Positions 54,877 to 63,877 of a stretch of 64,000 bases of DNA are shown here, one piece after another. The DNA lies in assembly GCA_002342805.1 (NCBI GenBank), contig DDQW01000068.1, positions 62,001 to 126,000 of the forward strand, written 5' to 3'. The stretch's first letter is position 1. Each line of letters starts with the position of its first letter. The DNA is from Clostridiales bacterium UBA2432 (GTDB lineage: Bacteria > Bacillota > Clostridia > Lachnospirales > Vallitaleaceae). The notes below the pieces were generated by a model. It saw nothing but the letters and a program-made list of their open reading frames with translations, had not been told where the DNA came from and did not search any database. The translations under genes were made by a program, and so were the position numbers.

Positions 54877-57297
54877 TTATAAATTGAAAACAAGTCTCGT
54901 TTTTTCATGAGCGAAGAGTCGTAAGTTTTTTATTTTTTGCTTATCAAGATTTTGTGTTGTGCAACTTTTTACTATATCAGGTAATATTAATGTTACTGTT
55001 TGATTTTTATGAAGGGGTGTTAGCGTAACATTAATCAATTTTTCCTGAAGATCCCAATCAATTGAAACTTCAACCGGTCCTCGGGCTAAAAGATTTGTTA
55101 CTTTACCTTTTTTCCATTTTCCTGGAAGTGCCGGTAATATATAGATTGAATTTTTAATAGATCTTAAGACCATTTCATTCATTGCATTTGTTATACCCAT
55201 GTTTGCATCAATTTGAATTGGAGCCCATGGAAAATCAACAGTTGTTCCCATAGAGCGCCAATCATTATGGGTGGTGTAAAGATTGTCAAGGACAGAGCAC
55301 CTTGTTAGACTTTCCAGACAAATTAAGCTTTCATTTCCCATACCAACTCGAGAAAAACAATTAGCTAGATGGGCAATTGACCATCCGGATTGTTCTTTAA
55401 GGCCTATAGACATTCGCTTTATTAATGTATTAGTGCAAGCACTAAAAAGTTTGGGTTCTGCTTCTTTGGTGATTTCTGTTCCCGGAAAAACCGGATATAA
55501 ATGAGACAAATGTCTATGATGATGATTGTCCTCGTATAGGGGATACATCCATTCTTTTAAGGTCTTATCATCATTTAATTGGTAAGGTGGAATTTTAGCT
55601 AACATTGCTGTCCATTTTTCTGATTGGCCATCGTTAATATCTAAAAGTTCCTCAGTCTTAATAAGATTATGAAGAAGTTCTTTAAGAATAGCAAAATCCA
55701 TTGTGGCATTAACGGTGGTTTCCATTGTTTTACCAGATTCATAGAGGTCATTAAGTTTGGAAAAGTTACCTGGTGTATTCTCCGGTGAGTTTGAGGGGAT
55801 TGTTGAGTAATAATTATTTTCATCAATGACAAGAAAATCTTCATAGAATAAAATAGCTTCTTTCATAAAAGGATAAGCTCTATTACGAAGGAAGATGATA
55901 TCACCTGTATAGTCATAATAATCAAAATAATGTTGTGATAACCATCCGGCGCCTCCGGTCCAATGTAGAATATGTGGCAAAATTAATTTAAGCAAACCTG
56001 ACTCAGGTGTAGTAGCTGCCGGAATAAAAATACCTCGACAATCATAAAGATGTTTTGCGTTTATTCTAAAGTCTTGCATTTTGGATTCATAATAATCAAA
56101 TAATGACAACATGACATTAGGCATATTACCGTTTAAAGCCTGCCAATAAATCATCTCTACATTTTCATTAAGCATATTAAAAGCCCACATACCTTGATAT
56201 TCACCGCACCATAAACCGTATAGGTGACAGGGCTGACCATAATTATCCGTGCTAGAGATGAGTAAATATCTTCCGAAAAGCCACAATTTTTCTAATAATG
56301 AAATAGGCGTTTCATCCGTGTAGGATCTAGTTAGAAGGACTTCATTTGAAATAATATCGTTAGAAGCGTCTTCATCTTCACCATAGAGTTCAAAGCTTGT
56401 TTTAGTCATGAGCGAGGTATGAATGTCAGTGTGTCGATCAAGTAGAACATCATAATCTGGAAAAATTTTGTTTAATTCATTTTTTAAGATTAGATCTTGG
56501 TTGTTAAAGTCTGATTTTACATAGGTTTTTATGAGTATAAGTATCTCATCATCGCTTGTTAACCAAAGATGTGTTTCTTCACTCTCAATTTTTTTGGCAA
56601 AAACTTTGGCAACAGCTCCAAATTGAGTACCATCATCATTTGTAGCACTAAAATGAATATAATCATCAGAGATTACCTGGTGCATGTTTTGTGGAAGATA
56701 TGTGTCTAAATCTGTAACTGAACTAAGATCAATGTTATCTGCTTTGGTTTTAGCATCTTCTAAGTCGTGAAAATCTAAGGAAACTCTGACTTTGAAAGTG
56801 TCTGATGTCTTAGTTTGAATACGACATACGACAACATTATCAGCTCTTGAAACAAAAACATCTCTTTCATAAGATATTTTATCGTCATTAAAGGATACAT
56901 TAACTACGCCTGTTGACATATCCAATGTTCGTTTATATTTACTGAATGTATGATTTGGTTTGGTTCTGATTTTTAAATCGCAAAGAGGGAGCGGTGCAGC
57001 CAATTGGGGATTATAACCTGATTTAGTTAATGCATTACAAATTGGCCACCTTGCTTCTTCCGGATTATCTTTCATTAAATGTTGTCTTTCTGTTTTTAAA
57101 TAGTTGCTTACATCCGGTAAAGCAGGTGTTCTACTTTTCCACCAAAGATCTTCGTGAGTAATCATTATAGTTTCATCGTACACAGCGCCATATACAGCAG
57201 CACCTATATGTCCATTACCTGTGGGTATAGCTTCCCGCCACATTGCGCCCCACCATCTTGTTGGTTTATCCATTTTTAATAGGTAGTTATTCATCAA
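54877..57297 (-). CDS. GH95-like glycosidase (alpha-fucosidase family)
   Basis: An 806-residue enzyme, the only glycan gene of regions 3-4 on the minus strand. The N-terminal beta domain has WREAIPTGNGHIGAAVYG and THEDLWW near residues 20-50, as in GH95. The catalytic barrel shows NSPEN near residue 505, HRHLSHLYPVFPG near 615, GWSIAHLANCFSRVG near 650 and QIDANMGITNAMNEM near 714, matching the places of GH95 motifs though QIDGNFG is changed to QIDANMG. GH95 removes alpha-L-fucose or alpha-L-galactose. The changed residue leaves the specificity open. No signal peptide; it shares a 220-bp gap with the GH88 gene. Confidence 0.85.
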   Translation of the reverse strand: MMNNYLLKMDKPTRWWGAMWREAIPTGNGHIGAAVYGAVYDETIMITHEDLWWKSRTPALPDVSNYLKTERQHLMKDNPEEARWPICNALTKSGYNPQLAAPLPLCDLKIRTKPNHTFSKYKRTLDMSTGVVNVSFNDDKISYERDVFVSRADNVVVCRIQTKTSDTFKVRVSLDFHDLEDAKTKADNIDLSSVTDLDTYLPQNMHQVISDDYIHFSATNDDGTQFGAVAKVFAKKIESEETHLWLTSDDEILILIKTYVKSDFNNQDLILKNELNKIFPDYDVLLDRHTDIHTSLMTKTSFELYGEDEDASNDIISNEVLLTRSYTDETPISLLEKLWLFGRYLLISSTDNYGQPCHLYGLWCGEYQGMWAFNMLNENVEMIYWQALNGNMPNVMLSLFDYYESKMQDFRINAKHLYDCRGIFIPAATTPESGLLKLILPHILHWTGGAGWLSQHYFDYYDYTGDIIFLRNRAYPFMKEAILFYEDFLVIDENNYYSTIPSNSPENTPGNFSKLNDLYESGKTMETTVNATMDFAILKELLHNLIKTEELLDINDGQSEKWTAMLAKIPPYQLNDDKTLKEWMYPLYEDNHHHRHLSHLYPVFPGTEITKEAEPKLFSACTNTLIKRMSIGLKEQSGWSIAHLANCFSRVGMGNESLICLESLTRCSVLDNLYTTHNDWRSMGTTVDFPWAPIQIDANMGITNAMNEMVLRSIKNSIYILPALPGKWKKGKVTNLLARGPVEVSIDWDLQEKLINVTLTPLHKNQTVTLILPDIVKSCTTQNLDKQKIKNLRLFAHEKTRLVFNL

Positions 57298-57517
57298 TAT
57301 CCTCTCCTGTTTTATTTAATATCATTATTATAGTACAATCAAGTTAGAATAAAGTAGAATATAATCATTATTCTGTCTATATAATTAAGATGAAAAAAAT
57401 TATCTGAATAAATCCCACATTATTATATAGATAACCATAAAAATAAGATTGAGCTGCATGTTAAAATTAGAATATCAACAGGTTATATTTCTGACCGGTA
57501 TATAAAGGAGTAATAAT

Positions 57518-58669
57518 ATGAAAATGAATGAGAAAGATCAACAGTGGCTGGATGATATTTTGTTAAAAACAATGAATAAAATCGCTATTGTTAGTGAAAG
57601 ATCAAAAGAAAAAATTCCCTATACTACAAGTGATGGCGTCCATGATGACAAAGCCTACGTAGACCCAAATAATGTCTGGCAAGGATTAAGTTTTTGGACG
57701 AATGGTTTTTTTGGCGGTATGATGTGGCAAATGTATCATAAAACTGGAGAACAACGTTATGCAGATATTGCAAAAAAGACAGAAGTTGCATTAGATGAAA
57801 CCTTTGAATTGTTTTACGGTTTACATCATGATGTTGGATTTATGTGGCTTCCGACAGCAGTAGCTAATTATCGCTTGACAAAAGATGAAGATGCTAAACG
57901 TAGAAGTTTGCATGCGGCAACTTTACTTGCAGGACGTTTTAATCCGGTAGGTAAATTCATTCGTGCGTGGAATGATAATCCTGATCATGACAATAGAGGA
58001 TGGGCTATTATTGATTGTATGTTTAACATCCCCCTACTGTATTGGGCATCAGAAGAAACAGGTGATCCAAGATATTCTCATATTGCAAAAATGCATGCAA
58101 CGACAGTAATGAATAACTTTATCCGTTCTAACGGTTCTAGTGAACATATTGTAGAATTTGATCCTTTTACCGGAGAAAAAGTTAGAATTTATGGTGGTCA
58201 AGGCTATGCGGATGGTTCAGCATGGACGAGAGGACAATCATGGGCCTTATACGGTTTTGTTATGAGTTATAAACATACTTTGGATCAATGTTTTTTAGAT
58301 ACTGCTATGAAAGTTGCAGATTATTTTGTTAGCCAGGTACCGGAGTCGGGATTAATCCCTGTAGACTTTGATCAACCGGCTGAACCTGCAGTGGAAGATT
58401 CTACCGCAGCAACGATATCAGCATGCGGACTCATTGAGTTAGCAAAAATTCTCGGTGACGAGGGACATAATTATTTAGAATATGCAATCAAAATATTAAA
58501 GGCACAAAGTGAATTAAGATGTGACTTTTCAGATGAAACAGATAGTTTATTAACGCACTGTAGTGCCCGTTACCATGAAGAAAGTCATCATTACTCTATC
58601 ATATATGGAGATTATTATTTCTTAGAAGCACTTCTTAAATTAAAGGGTGAAGATTTGTATCTTTGGTAA
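57518..58669 (+). CDS. GH88 unsaturated glucuronyl hydrolase
   Basis: A 383-residue stand-alone GH88; ATG 57518 follows AAAGGAG. Catalytic Asp105 (HHDVGFMWLP) and Asp166 (IIDCMFN) match Asp88 and Asp149 of Bacillus UGL. Other family blocks are GSSEHIVEFDP, GQGYADGSAWTRGQSWALYGF and DSTAATISACGLIEL. It removes 4,5-unsaturated uronate from lyase-made oligosaccharides inside the cell, giving the monomer that KdgF linearises. It is strongly similar to the C-terminal half of the sulfatase fusion at 43129, so one arose from the other by duplication. No signal peptide. Confidence 0.94.
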   Translation: MKMNEKDQQWLDDILLKTMNKIAIVSERSKEKIPYTTSDGVHDDKAYVDPNNVWQGLSFWTNGFFGGMMWQMYHKTGEQRYADIAKKTEVALDETFELFYGLHHDVGFMWLPTAVANYRLTKDEDAKRRSLHAATLLAGRFNPVGKFIRAWNDNPDHDNRGWAIIDCMFNIPLLYWASEETGDPRYSHIAKMHATTVMNNFIRSNGSSEHIVEFDPFTGEKVRIYGGQGYADGSAWTRGQSWALYGFVMSYKHTLDQCFLDTAMKVADYFVSQVPESGLIPVDFDQPAEPAVEDSTAATISACGLIELAKILGDEGHNYLEYAIKILKAQSELRCDFSDETDSLLTHCSARYHEESHHYSIIYGDYYFLEALLKLKGEDLYLW

Positions 58670-58731
58670 TAGGAACATGTATTTTTCCTACATTCATATG
58701 GAAAAATTGCACCAAAGGATATGAATAGACG

Positions 58732-58740
58732 TGATAGAAT
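58732..58740 (+). promoter_or_regulatory. Extended -10 promoter of the second ABC transporter operon
   Basis: TGATAGAAT, 60 bp before the binding-protein start. No -35 at the usual spacing, which suits an activator-dependent promoter. Confidence 0.4.
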
Positions 58741-58800
58741 AAAAGTGTAGTAAATAACTCAATTACAACAAATTGTTATCAAGTAAAAGGGAGGAAAAAA

Positions 58801-60156
58801 ATGAAAAAATTATTATCACTAATACTAGTAATGGCACTTTCTGTTTCGTTATTTGCTGGATGTAATGAAACGGATACACCGGCAACAGAAACAACAAATG
58901 AAGATAATGCAACTGAAGGCACAACAAACGATACAGGTGAGACAGATGTAGAAGAAACTGCTGATCCGGTAGAAGTAGTATTTGCTTTTGCAGGTGGAGA
59001 TCCACTTATAAAACAACTTACTTCAGAACGTGTACAAAAATTTAATTCTGAACAATCACAGTTTATTATTAAAGAACAACCTTCAGGATCTGGAACTTAT
59101 CTTGACTTCTTAAAAACTCAAGATGCTATTGGAGAGTTTCCTGACTTTTTAGATTCAAGAGATACTCAAGTATGGGTTGACGCTGATAAATTTGCGGAAT
59201 TACCTGAAAGCGTTATTCCACTCGTTAAAAATATTCCTGAATATAATGGCAAAAAGTACGCATTGCCGATTAGTACAAATTTACCCTCTGTAGGCATGTA
59301 TTATAATAAAGATATTTTTGATGAACTTGGTCTTGAAGAGCCAAAAACATGGGCTGAATTTGAAGCCCTTTGTGATGAAATTAGTGCAGCAGGTATAGCA
59401 CCAATCGTTCAAGGTGGAAAAGATATCTGGCATATGGGATTCTTATGGTCGCAATTCTGGATTGAAAAAGTATTTGCAGACAATCCAAACTGGATAGCGG
59501 ACAAACGTGCTGGTACAGTTAGTTTTACTGATCCTAATGTACAAGAAATGATTACTAAATATGCATCAATGTATGAAGATGGTTATTTTGAAAAAGGTTG
59601 GTTAAGTACAGCAGATAATCAAATTGTTTCCTTTATGATGGCTGAAAAAGCAGCGATGTTCTTTTCTGGAAGTTGGATGATTACTCAAGTTTCTGAAGCA
59701 GACCCAGAGTTTAATTTAGGTTGGTTCCCATTGCCAGATGAAGATGGTGATCTTAACTTGGTTTATGGAGATACATTAGCAGGATTTGCCTTATCAAAAG
59801 AAGCAAGTCAAGATCCAGGTAAAGTAGCGGCATTTGAAGCCTTTATGAATTTTTGGTATGAAGATGAGAATTATGTACCATATGTTGAAACAATTGTTGC
59901 TGCACCTTCATCAGCAAGTGACCCAGATGTTGTTTATGAAAGTGAACTTCCAAATGAATTTGCAACAGCTTTAGAAGAAGCTGAGGTTACAGACTTATTC
60001 TGGAATAACAAATGGGGCGATAATATGCTACCGGGTGGATTTAGAAACTTTGCTTATAAAGCGTTCCAAGAAATGGTCGGAACCGGTAGTAGCGCTATGG
60101 AACTTGGCGAATTACTTGATAAACAATGGGATGTAGAAATTTCGCAAACAGAATAA
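58801..60156 (+). CDS. Sugar-binding lipoprotein of a second CUT1 transporter
   Basis: A 451-residue binding lipoprotein; ATG 58801 follows GGGAGG. The lipobox is LFAGC with Cys at residue 21, followed by a Thr/Glu-rich linker to residue 58. The mature part is a cluster D MalE-type protein: EVVFAFAGGDPLIKQL near residue 60, YALPISTNLPSVGMYYNKDIF near residue 154, AAMFFSGSWMITQV near 281. It captures an oligosaccharide for the two permeases that follow. A perfect stem-loop separates it from the permease genes. The ligand is unknown, presumably a product related to the nearby hydrolases. Confidence 0.93.
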   Translation: MKKLLSLILVMALSVSLFAGCNETDTPATETTNEDNATEGTTNDTGETDVEETADPVEVVFAFAGGDPLIKQLTSERVQKFNSEQSQFIIKEQPSGSGTYLDFLKTQDAIGEFPDFLDSRDTQVWVDADKFAELPESVIPLVKNIPEYNGKKYALPISTNLPSVGMYYNKDIFDELGLEEPKTWAEFEALCDEISAAGIAPIVQGGKDIWHMGFLWSQFWIEKVFADNPNWIADKRAGTVSFTDPNVQEMITKYASMYEDGYFEKGWLSTADNQIVSFMMAEKAAMFFSGSWMITQVSEADPEFNLGWFPLPDEDGDLNLVYGDTLAGFALSKEASQDPGKVAAFEAFMNFWYEDENYVPYVETIVAAPSSASDPDVVYESELPNEFATALEEAEVTDLFWNNKWGDNMLPGGFRNFAYKAFQEMVGTGSSAMELGELLDKQWDVEISQTE

Positions 60157-60190
60157 GAAATTATTTACATTACGAATAGTAATTTTTAAC

Positions 60191-60221
60191 GATGAACTTC
60201 TGATTCTGTCAGAAGTTCATC
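60191..60221 (+). promoter_or_regulatory. 13-bp perfect stem-loop after the binding-protein gene
   Basis: GATGAACTTCTGA (60191-60203) and TCAGAAGTTCATC (60209-60221) with a 5-base loop and no T run. Same position and design as the stem-loops at 17030 and 29627. Confidence 0.75.
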
Positions 60222-60242
60222 TTATCTAAAGGAGGATTAAAG

Positions 60243-61130
60243 ATGTTAAAGAAGTTAAACAGACCAGAAAATAAAAACATGCTGTTTATCCTGCCTGCAC
60301 TTATTTTTTTTACTGTATTTATAGTGCTACCGGTTTTTAACAGTGTGAACTTAAGTTTTACGAATTGGGATGGGATTACACAAGATCTAGAATATATTGG
60401 TTTTGAGAATTTTAGAATGATTTTTGCAGATGAACGATTTTATAATGCTTTAAAAAATACTTTAGTCATTGGATTTGTATTTACAATTTTAGTTAATATT
60501 TTTGCCTTATTAGCTGCGGTCCTTGTAGATAAAGTTATTGTAGGTAAAAGCTTCTTTAGAAGTGCTTTTTATTTACCGGTTCTCATTAGTGGTGTAATCG
60601 CAGGATTTATTTGGTCTATTATGTTTAACTATAGTTTTGGTATTATTAATAATATATTTAGTTCGATTGGACTAAGTGGAATTGAAATTGACTTCCTTGG
60701 AACAATGCCAAATGCCTTGTATTCAATTATATTCGTACTTATTTGGCAAAGAACCGGCTATTATATGGTGATCTATTTGGCAGGATTACAAGGCATACCT
60801 GGAGAACTTATTGAATCTGCTAGAATTGATGGAGCGTCACCTTGGCAAAGGTTTAGATATATCGTGTTTCCACTCATTGCTGGATCAATGACCGTTAATA
60901 TGACGTTAGCACTCATTAATGGTTTGAAAATTTTTGACCAAATTGCAGTAATGACAGATGGTGGTCCTGGATTTTCAACAGAATCTGTAACGTATCTGAT
61001 TTATAAAGTGGCTTTTGGTGAGCTGAAACAAGGTTATGGAACTGCTCTTGCTTTAATATTATTTATCATTGTCTTAGTAGTATCAGTTGGACAAGTTCTT
61101 ATACTTAAGAAAAGGGAGGTACAATTATAA
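60243..61130 (+). CDS. CUT1 sugar ABC transporter permease (MalF type)
   Basis: A 295-residue permease with six membrane segments. AAAGGAGG precedes ATG 60243. The N-terminus has the family sequence FILPALIFFTVFIVLPVFNS in the first helix, and the ATPase-contact EAA loop is ELIESARIDGASPWQRFRYI near residue 186. The GGPGFSTESVTYLIY segment near residue 236 is typical. Its stop overlaps the next start by one base (TAATG). It pairs with the next permease and depends on a shared ATPase, as none is encoded here. Confidence 0.94.
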   Translation: MLKKLNRPENKNMLFILPALIFFTVFIVLPVFNSVNLSFTNWDGITQDLEYIGFENFRMIFADERFYNALKNTLVIGFVFTILVNIFALLAAVLVDKVIVGKSFFRSAFYLPVLISGVIAGFIWSIMFNYSFGIINNIFSSIGLSGIEIDFLGTMPNALYSIIFVLIWQRTGYYMVIYLAGLQGIPGELIESARIDGASPWQRFRYIVFPLIAGSMTVNMTLALINGLKIFDQIAVMTDGGPGFSTESVTYLIYKVAFGELKQGYGTALALILFIIVLVVSVGQVLILKKREVQL

Positions 61131-61957
61131 TGCGTGATAAAAAAGGAAGTTTTATTGTTTTTATTTTTGTTGGGATACTTGCAGCGTTATATCTTTCACC
61201 TCTATATTTCACCTTTATATCTGCGTTTAAGTCTAATGGTGAGATAATGAGAGATCCTGTAGCATTACCGGAATCTTTCTTAAACTTAGATAACTTTAAA
61301 TATTTATTACAAAAAACTAACTACCCAAGAGCGTTTCTAAATAGTATGTTTCTAACTATTGTTTCAGAAATACTTATTCTAATATTTATACCAATGGCAG
61401 CCTATGGTATCGAGAGAGGAAATAAAAAAATAACAAATGTTATATATATATATTTTCTGATGTCAATGATGATTCCCTTTCAAGCTTATATGATACCTTT
61501 ATTTAGACAAATGAAAATCATGGGACTTTTTGGTACAATGGCAGGTCCAATTGTGATTTATCTAGCAGGTGCAGTATCTTTTGGTTGTTTACTTTTTACA
61601 AGTTTCCTTAAAGGAATTCCCATTGAAATTGAAGAAGCAGCGAGAATTGATGGTTGTAATGGCTTTAGAACCTTCTGGTCTATTGTTTTTCCATTATTAA
61701 AACCTGTTACCGCTTCAATGATAGTACTCAATGGCCTTCAAATTTGGAATGATTTCTTAATGCCTATGCTTGTGTTACCGGCAGGAGAAGCTAAGACGGT
61801 TAATGTTGAAATCTTCTCTTTCGTTGATCAATTTGCAAGTCGTTGGGATATAGTTTTTGCAGGAGTTGTTGCAGGTATTATCCCTGTATTAATAGTTTTC
61901 TTAACGTTGCAACAATATTTTGTAAAAGGAATCACAGCTGGTGCGGCCAAAGGTTAA
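61130..61957 (+). CDS. CUT1 sugar ABC transporter permease (MalG type)
   Basis: A 275-residue permease with six membrane segments. Landmarks: LYLSPLYFTFISAFKSNGEI near residue 20, the EAA loop EIEEAARIDGCNGFRTFWSI near residue 163, and the C-terminal LQQYFVKGITAGAAKG. It forms the channel with the preceding MalF-type protein. Its start overlaps the previous stop, so the two are translationally coupled. A YesM-type kinase gene follows 91 bp later with its own promoter, so the transporter and its likely sensor are neighbours. Confidence 0.94.
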   Translation: MRDKKGSFIVFIFVGILAALYLSPLYFTFISAFKSNGEIMRDPVALPESFLNLDNFKYLLQKTNYPRAFLNSMFLTIVSEILILIFIPMAAYGIERGNKKITNVIYIYFLMSMMIPFQAYMIPLFRQMKIMGLFGTMAGPIVIYLAGAVSFGCLLFTSFLKGIPIEIEEAARIDGCNGFRTFWSIVFPLLKPVTASMIVLNGLQIWNDFLMPMLVLPAGEAKTVNVEIFSFVDQFASRWDIVFAGVVAGIIPVLIVFLTLQQYFVKGITAGAAKG

Positions 61958-61998
61958 AAGTTTTTCGTGTCACTTGGTTCATTCCTTGATTATAATTA

Positions 61999-62007
61999 TG
62001 ATATAAT
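61999..62007 (+). promoter_or_regulatory. Extended -10 promoter of the second kinase gene
   Basis: TGATATAAT, a near-ideal extended -10, 42 bp before the kinase start. No -35 at standard spacing. Confidence 0.5.
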
Positions 62008-62048
62008 ACAATTAAGATGAAATAAAAAATATAGAGTCAGGTGATAAA

Positions 62049-63869
62049 ATGTTGTATATTACACGTCAAAAATTATCTGTATTTGTTAAAAGTATATTTG
62101 TTAAATTTGTGCTGATGTTCATTGTGGTGGGATTAATCCCTATCATGGGCATGAGTTACTTGGTTTTCGAGAAAGTGCCTGAACTTTTGGAATCTTATAT
62201 GGTGGCTAATTACGTCGAAGTTCTTAAGTATGCAGGTAAGAACATTGAACTTGAAATATCTTCTTATGACCAGATAACAAGAACAATATATGAATATGGT
62301 CGTGCCGATAACGATACAGTAGCAGATGCAATTAGAGGTCAAGATTATTTTGACTTACCTAGTTACAGTGAAAAATTAATTGAAGAGTATATGAGATCAT
62401 TGCTTTATTCTGACCAATACTTAGAAAGTGTTTTTTTACTTGACTCTGAATATGAAGTGTTTAAGTATTTTTCTAAAAGTGCTAGTTATTACTTTGAGAA
62501 CATTGAAATGAGTACATTTAATAAATTCTCAAAGATTTTCAATGATAATCGAGCATTAACGATTTTGCCTACGCATAATGAAGAGTATTTTAATAAATCA
62601 GATAAAATGGTTTTAACCTTTGCTAGGAATTACCTAGATGTGAATTATCTACCAGATAGAGAAGTTGTTGCAGCCACGTTAATGATTGATGTCAATCTTG
62701 ACTTTGTTGATGAGATTATTAAACGTATGAATTTAGATGAGAATGGAAAAATATTCATTGTTGATACAGAAGGATATAATATCTATGATTCTGATAGAGA
62801 TTATGAAACGGATGCGTATTCGCTTTATGTACAGAATAGTAATAACATACAAGATCAACTTTCAGGGTATCTTTTAAAGGAGGACAATTTTCTTTTCTAT
62901 CAACATATCGAAAATACTGATTGGATCATGTTGTATAAAGTCGAAAAAAGTAATATTATGCGGTTAATTGATGACCTTAAATCGATAACAACATTTTTGT
63001 TAATTGTAATAATAATCACTCTAATATTTATTGCAATTACATTTTCAAAAAATCTATCTAAACCTCTTAAAAATATTATCGAACAAATGAAAGTCGTTTC
63101 AGATGGGGATTTTTCTACTCAAGTAAAAGTTAAAGGAACATATGAGGTCACTCAGTTGGCAGCTGCCTTTAACCAAATGACAGAACGACTAAAAAGTTAT
63201 ATCAATCAAGCATATGGAGCAAAAATCAAACAAAGAGAAGCAGAGTTAAATGGTATTAAAGCACAGATACGCCCTCATTATCTATATAATACATTAGAAA
63301 TAATTCGAATGAGTGCACTTGAAGAAGATGCTACGGAAACAAAAGAAATGATTGTTTCTCTTTCAGAACAATTAAAGTATGTTATTGGCCAATATGGAGA
63401 TTGTGTGTCTCTCGGCATGGAACTTGACATGATCAAAAATTATTTCAAGATTATAAAAGTTAGGTATGAAGGTCGAATAGCACTAGAAATAGATGTCCCA
63501 AAGGAATTTTATGATTATAAAGTATTAAAGCTGATTTTACAGCCTTTAGTAGAAAATGCAGTTATCCATGGAGTTAAACTAAAAAAAAGTAAAGGTAAAA
63601 TTAAGGTAAGTGCAAAATTAATTGAAAATGTACTTGAATTACAAGTCATTGATGATGGTGTCGGCATGAGTGAAAATTCTGTTCAAGAAATCAGGGCTTT
63701 ATTAAATAGTGACAAAATGGGTAAAGAACTAGATGGTAATTGGGAAAAAATTGGATTGAAAAATGTACATGATCGTATTCAAATGAATTACGGTGAGTCC
63801 TTTGGTCTATCAATAAGCAGTAAAGAAAAATTGGGTACAAGAATGAGCATACGGATTCCCGTGGAATGA
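62049..63869 (+). CDS. YesM-type sensor histidine kinase, second copy
   Basis: A 606-residue membrane kinase. A first membrane helix lies at about residues 18-40, an extracellular Cache-like sensor domain to about residue 310, a second helix at about 315-338, then HAMP (SKNLSKPLKNIIEQM). The phosphorylation motif is IKAQIRPHYLYNTLE near residue 414, with RPHY where the first copy has NPHF, and the ATPase domain has QPLVENAVIHGVK and DDGVGMSE. It pairs with the response regulator that follows. Position behind the second CUT1 transporter suggests it senses that transporter's sugar and controls its operon. Confidence 0.93.
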   Translation: MLYITRQKLSVFVKSIFVKFVLMFIVVGLIPIMGMSYLVFEKVPELLESYMVANYVEVLKYAGKNIELEISSYDQITRTIYEYGRADNDTVADAIRGQDYFDLPSYSEKLIEEYMRSLLYSDQYLESVFLLDSEYEVFKYFSKSASYYFENIEMSTFNKFSKIFNDNRALTILPTHNEEYFNKSDKMVLTFARNYLDVNYLPDREVVAATLMIDVNLDFVDEIIKRMNLDENGKIFIVDTEGYNIYDSDRDYETDAYSLYVQNSNNIQDQLSGYLLKEDNFLFYQHIENTDWIMLYKVEKSNIMRLIDDLKSITTFLLIVIIITLIFIAITFSKNLSKPLKNIIEQMKVVSDGDFSTQVKVKGTYEVTQLAAAFNQMTERLKSYINQAYGAKIKQREAELNGIKAQIRPHYLYNTLEIIRMSALEEDATETKEMIVSLSEQLKYVIGQYGDCVSLGMELDMIKNYFKIIKVRYEGRIALEIDVPKEFYDYKVLKLILQPLVENAVIHGVKLKKSKGKIKVSAKLIENVLELQVIDDGVGMSENSVQEIRALLNSDKMGKELDGNWEKIGLKNVHDRIQMNYGESFGLSISSKEKLGTRMSIRIPVE

Positions 63870-63877
63870 GGTGGCAT

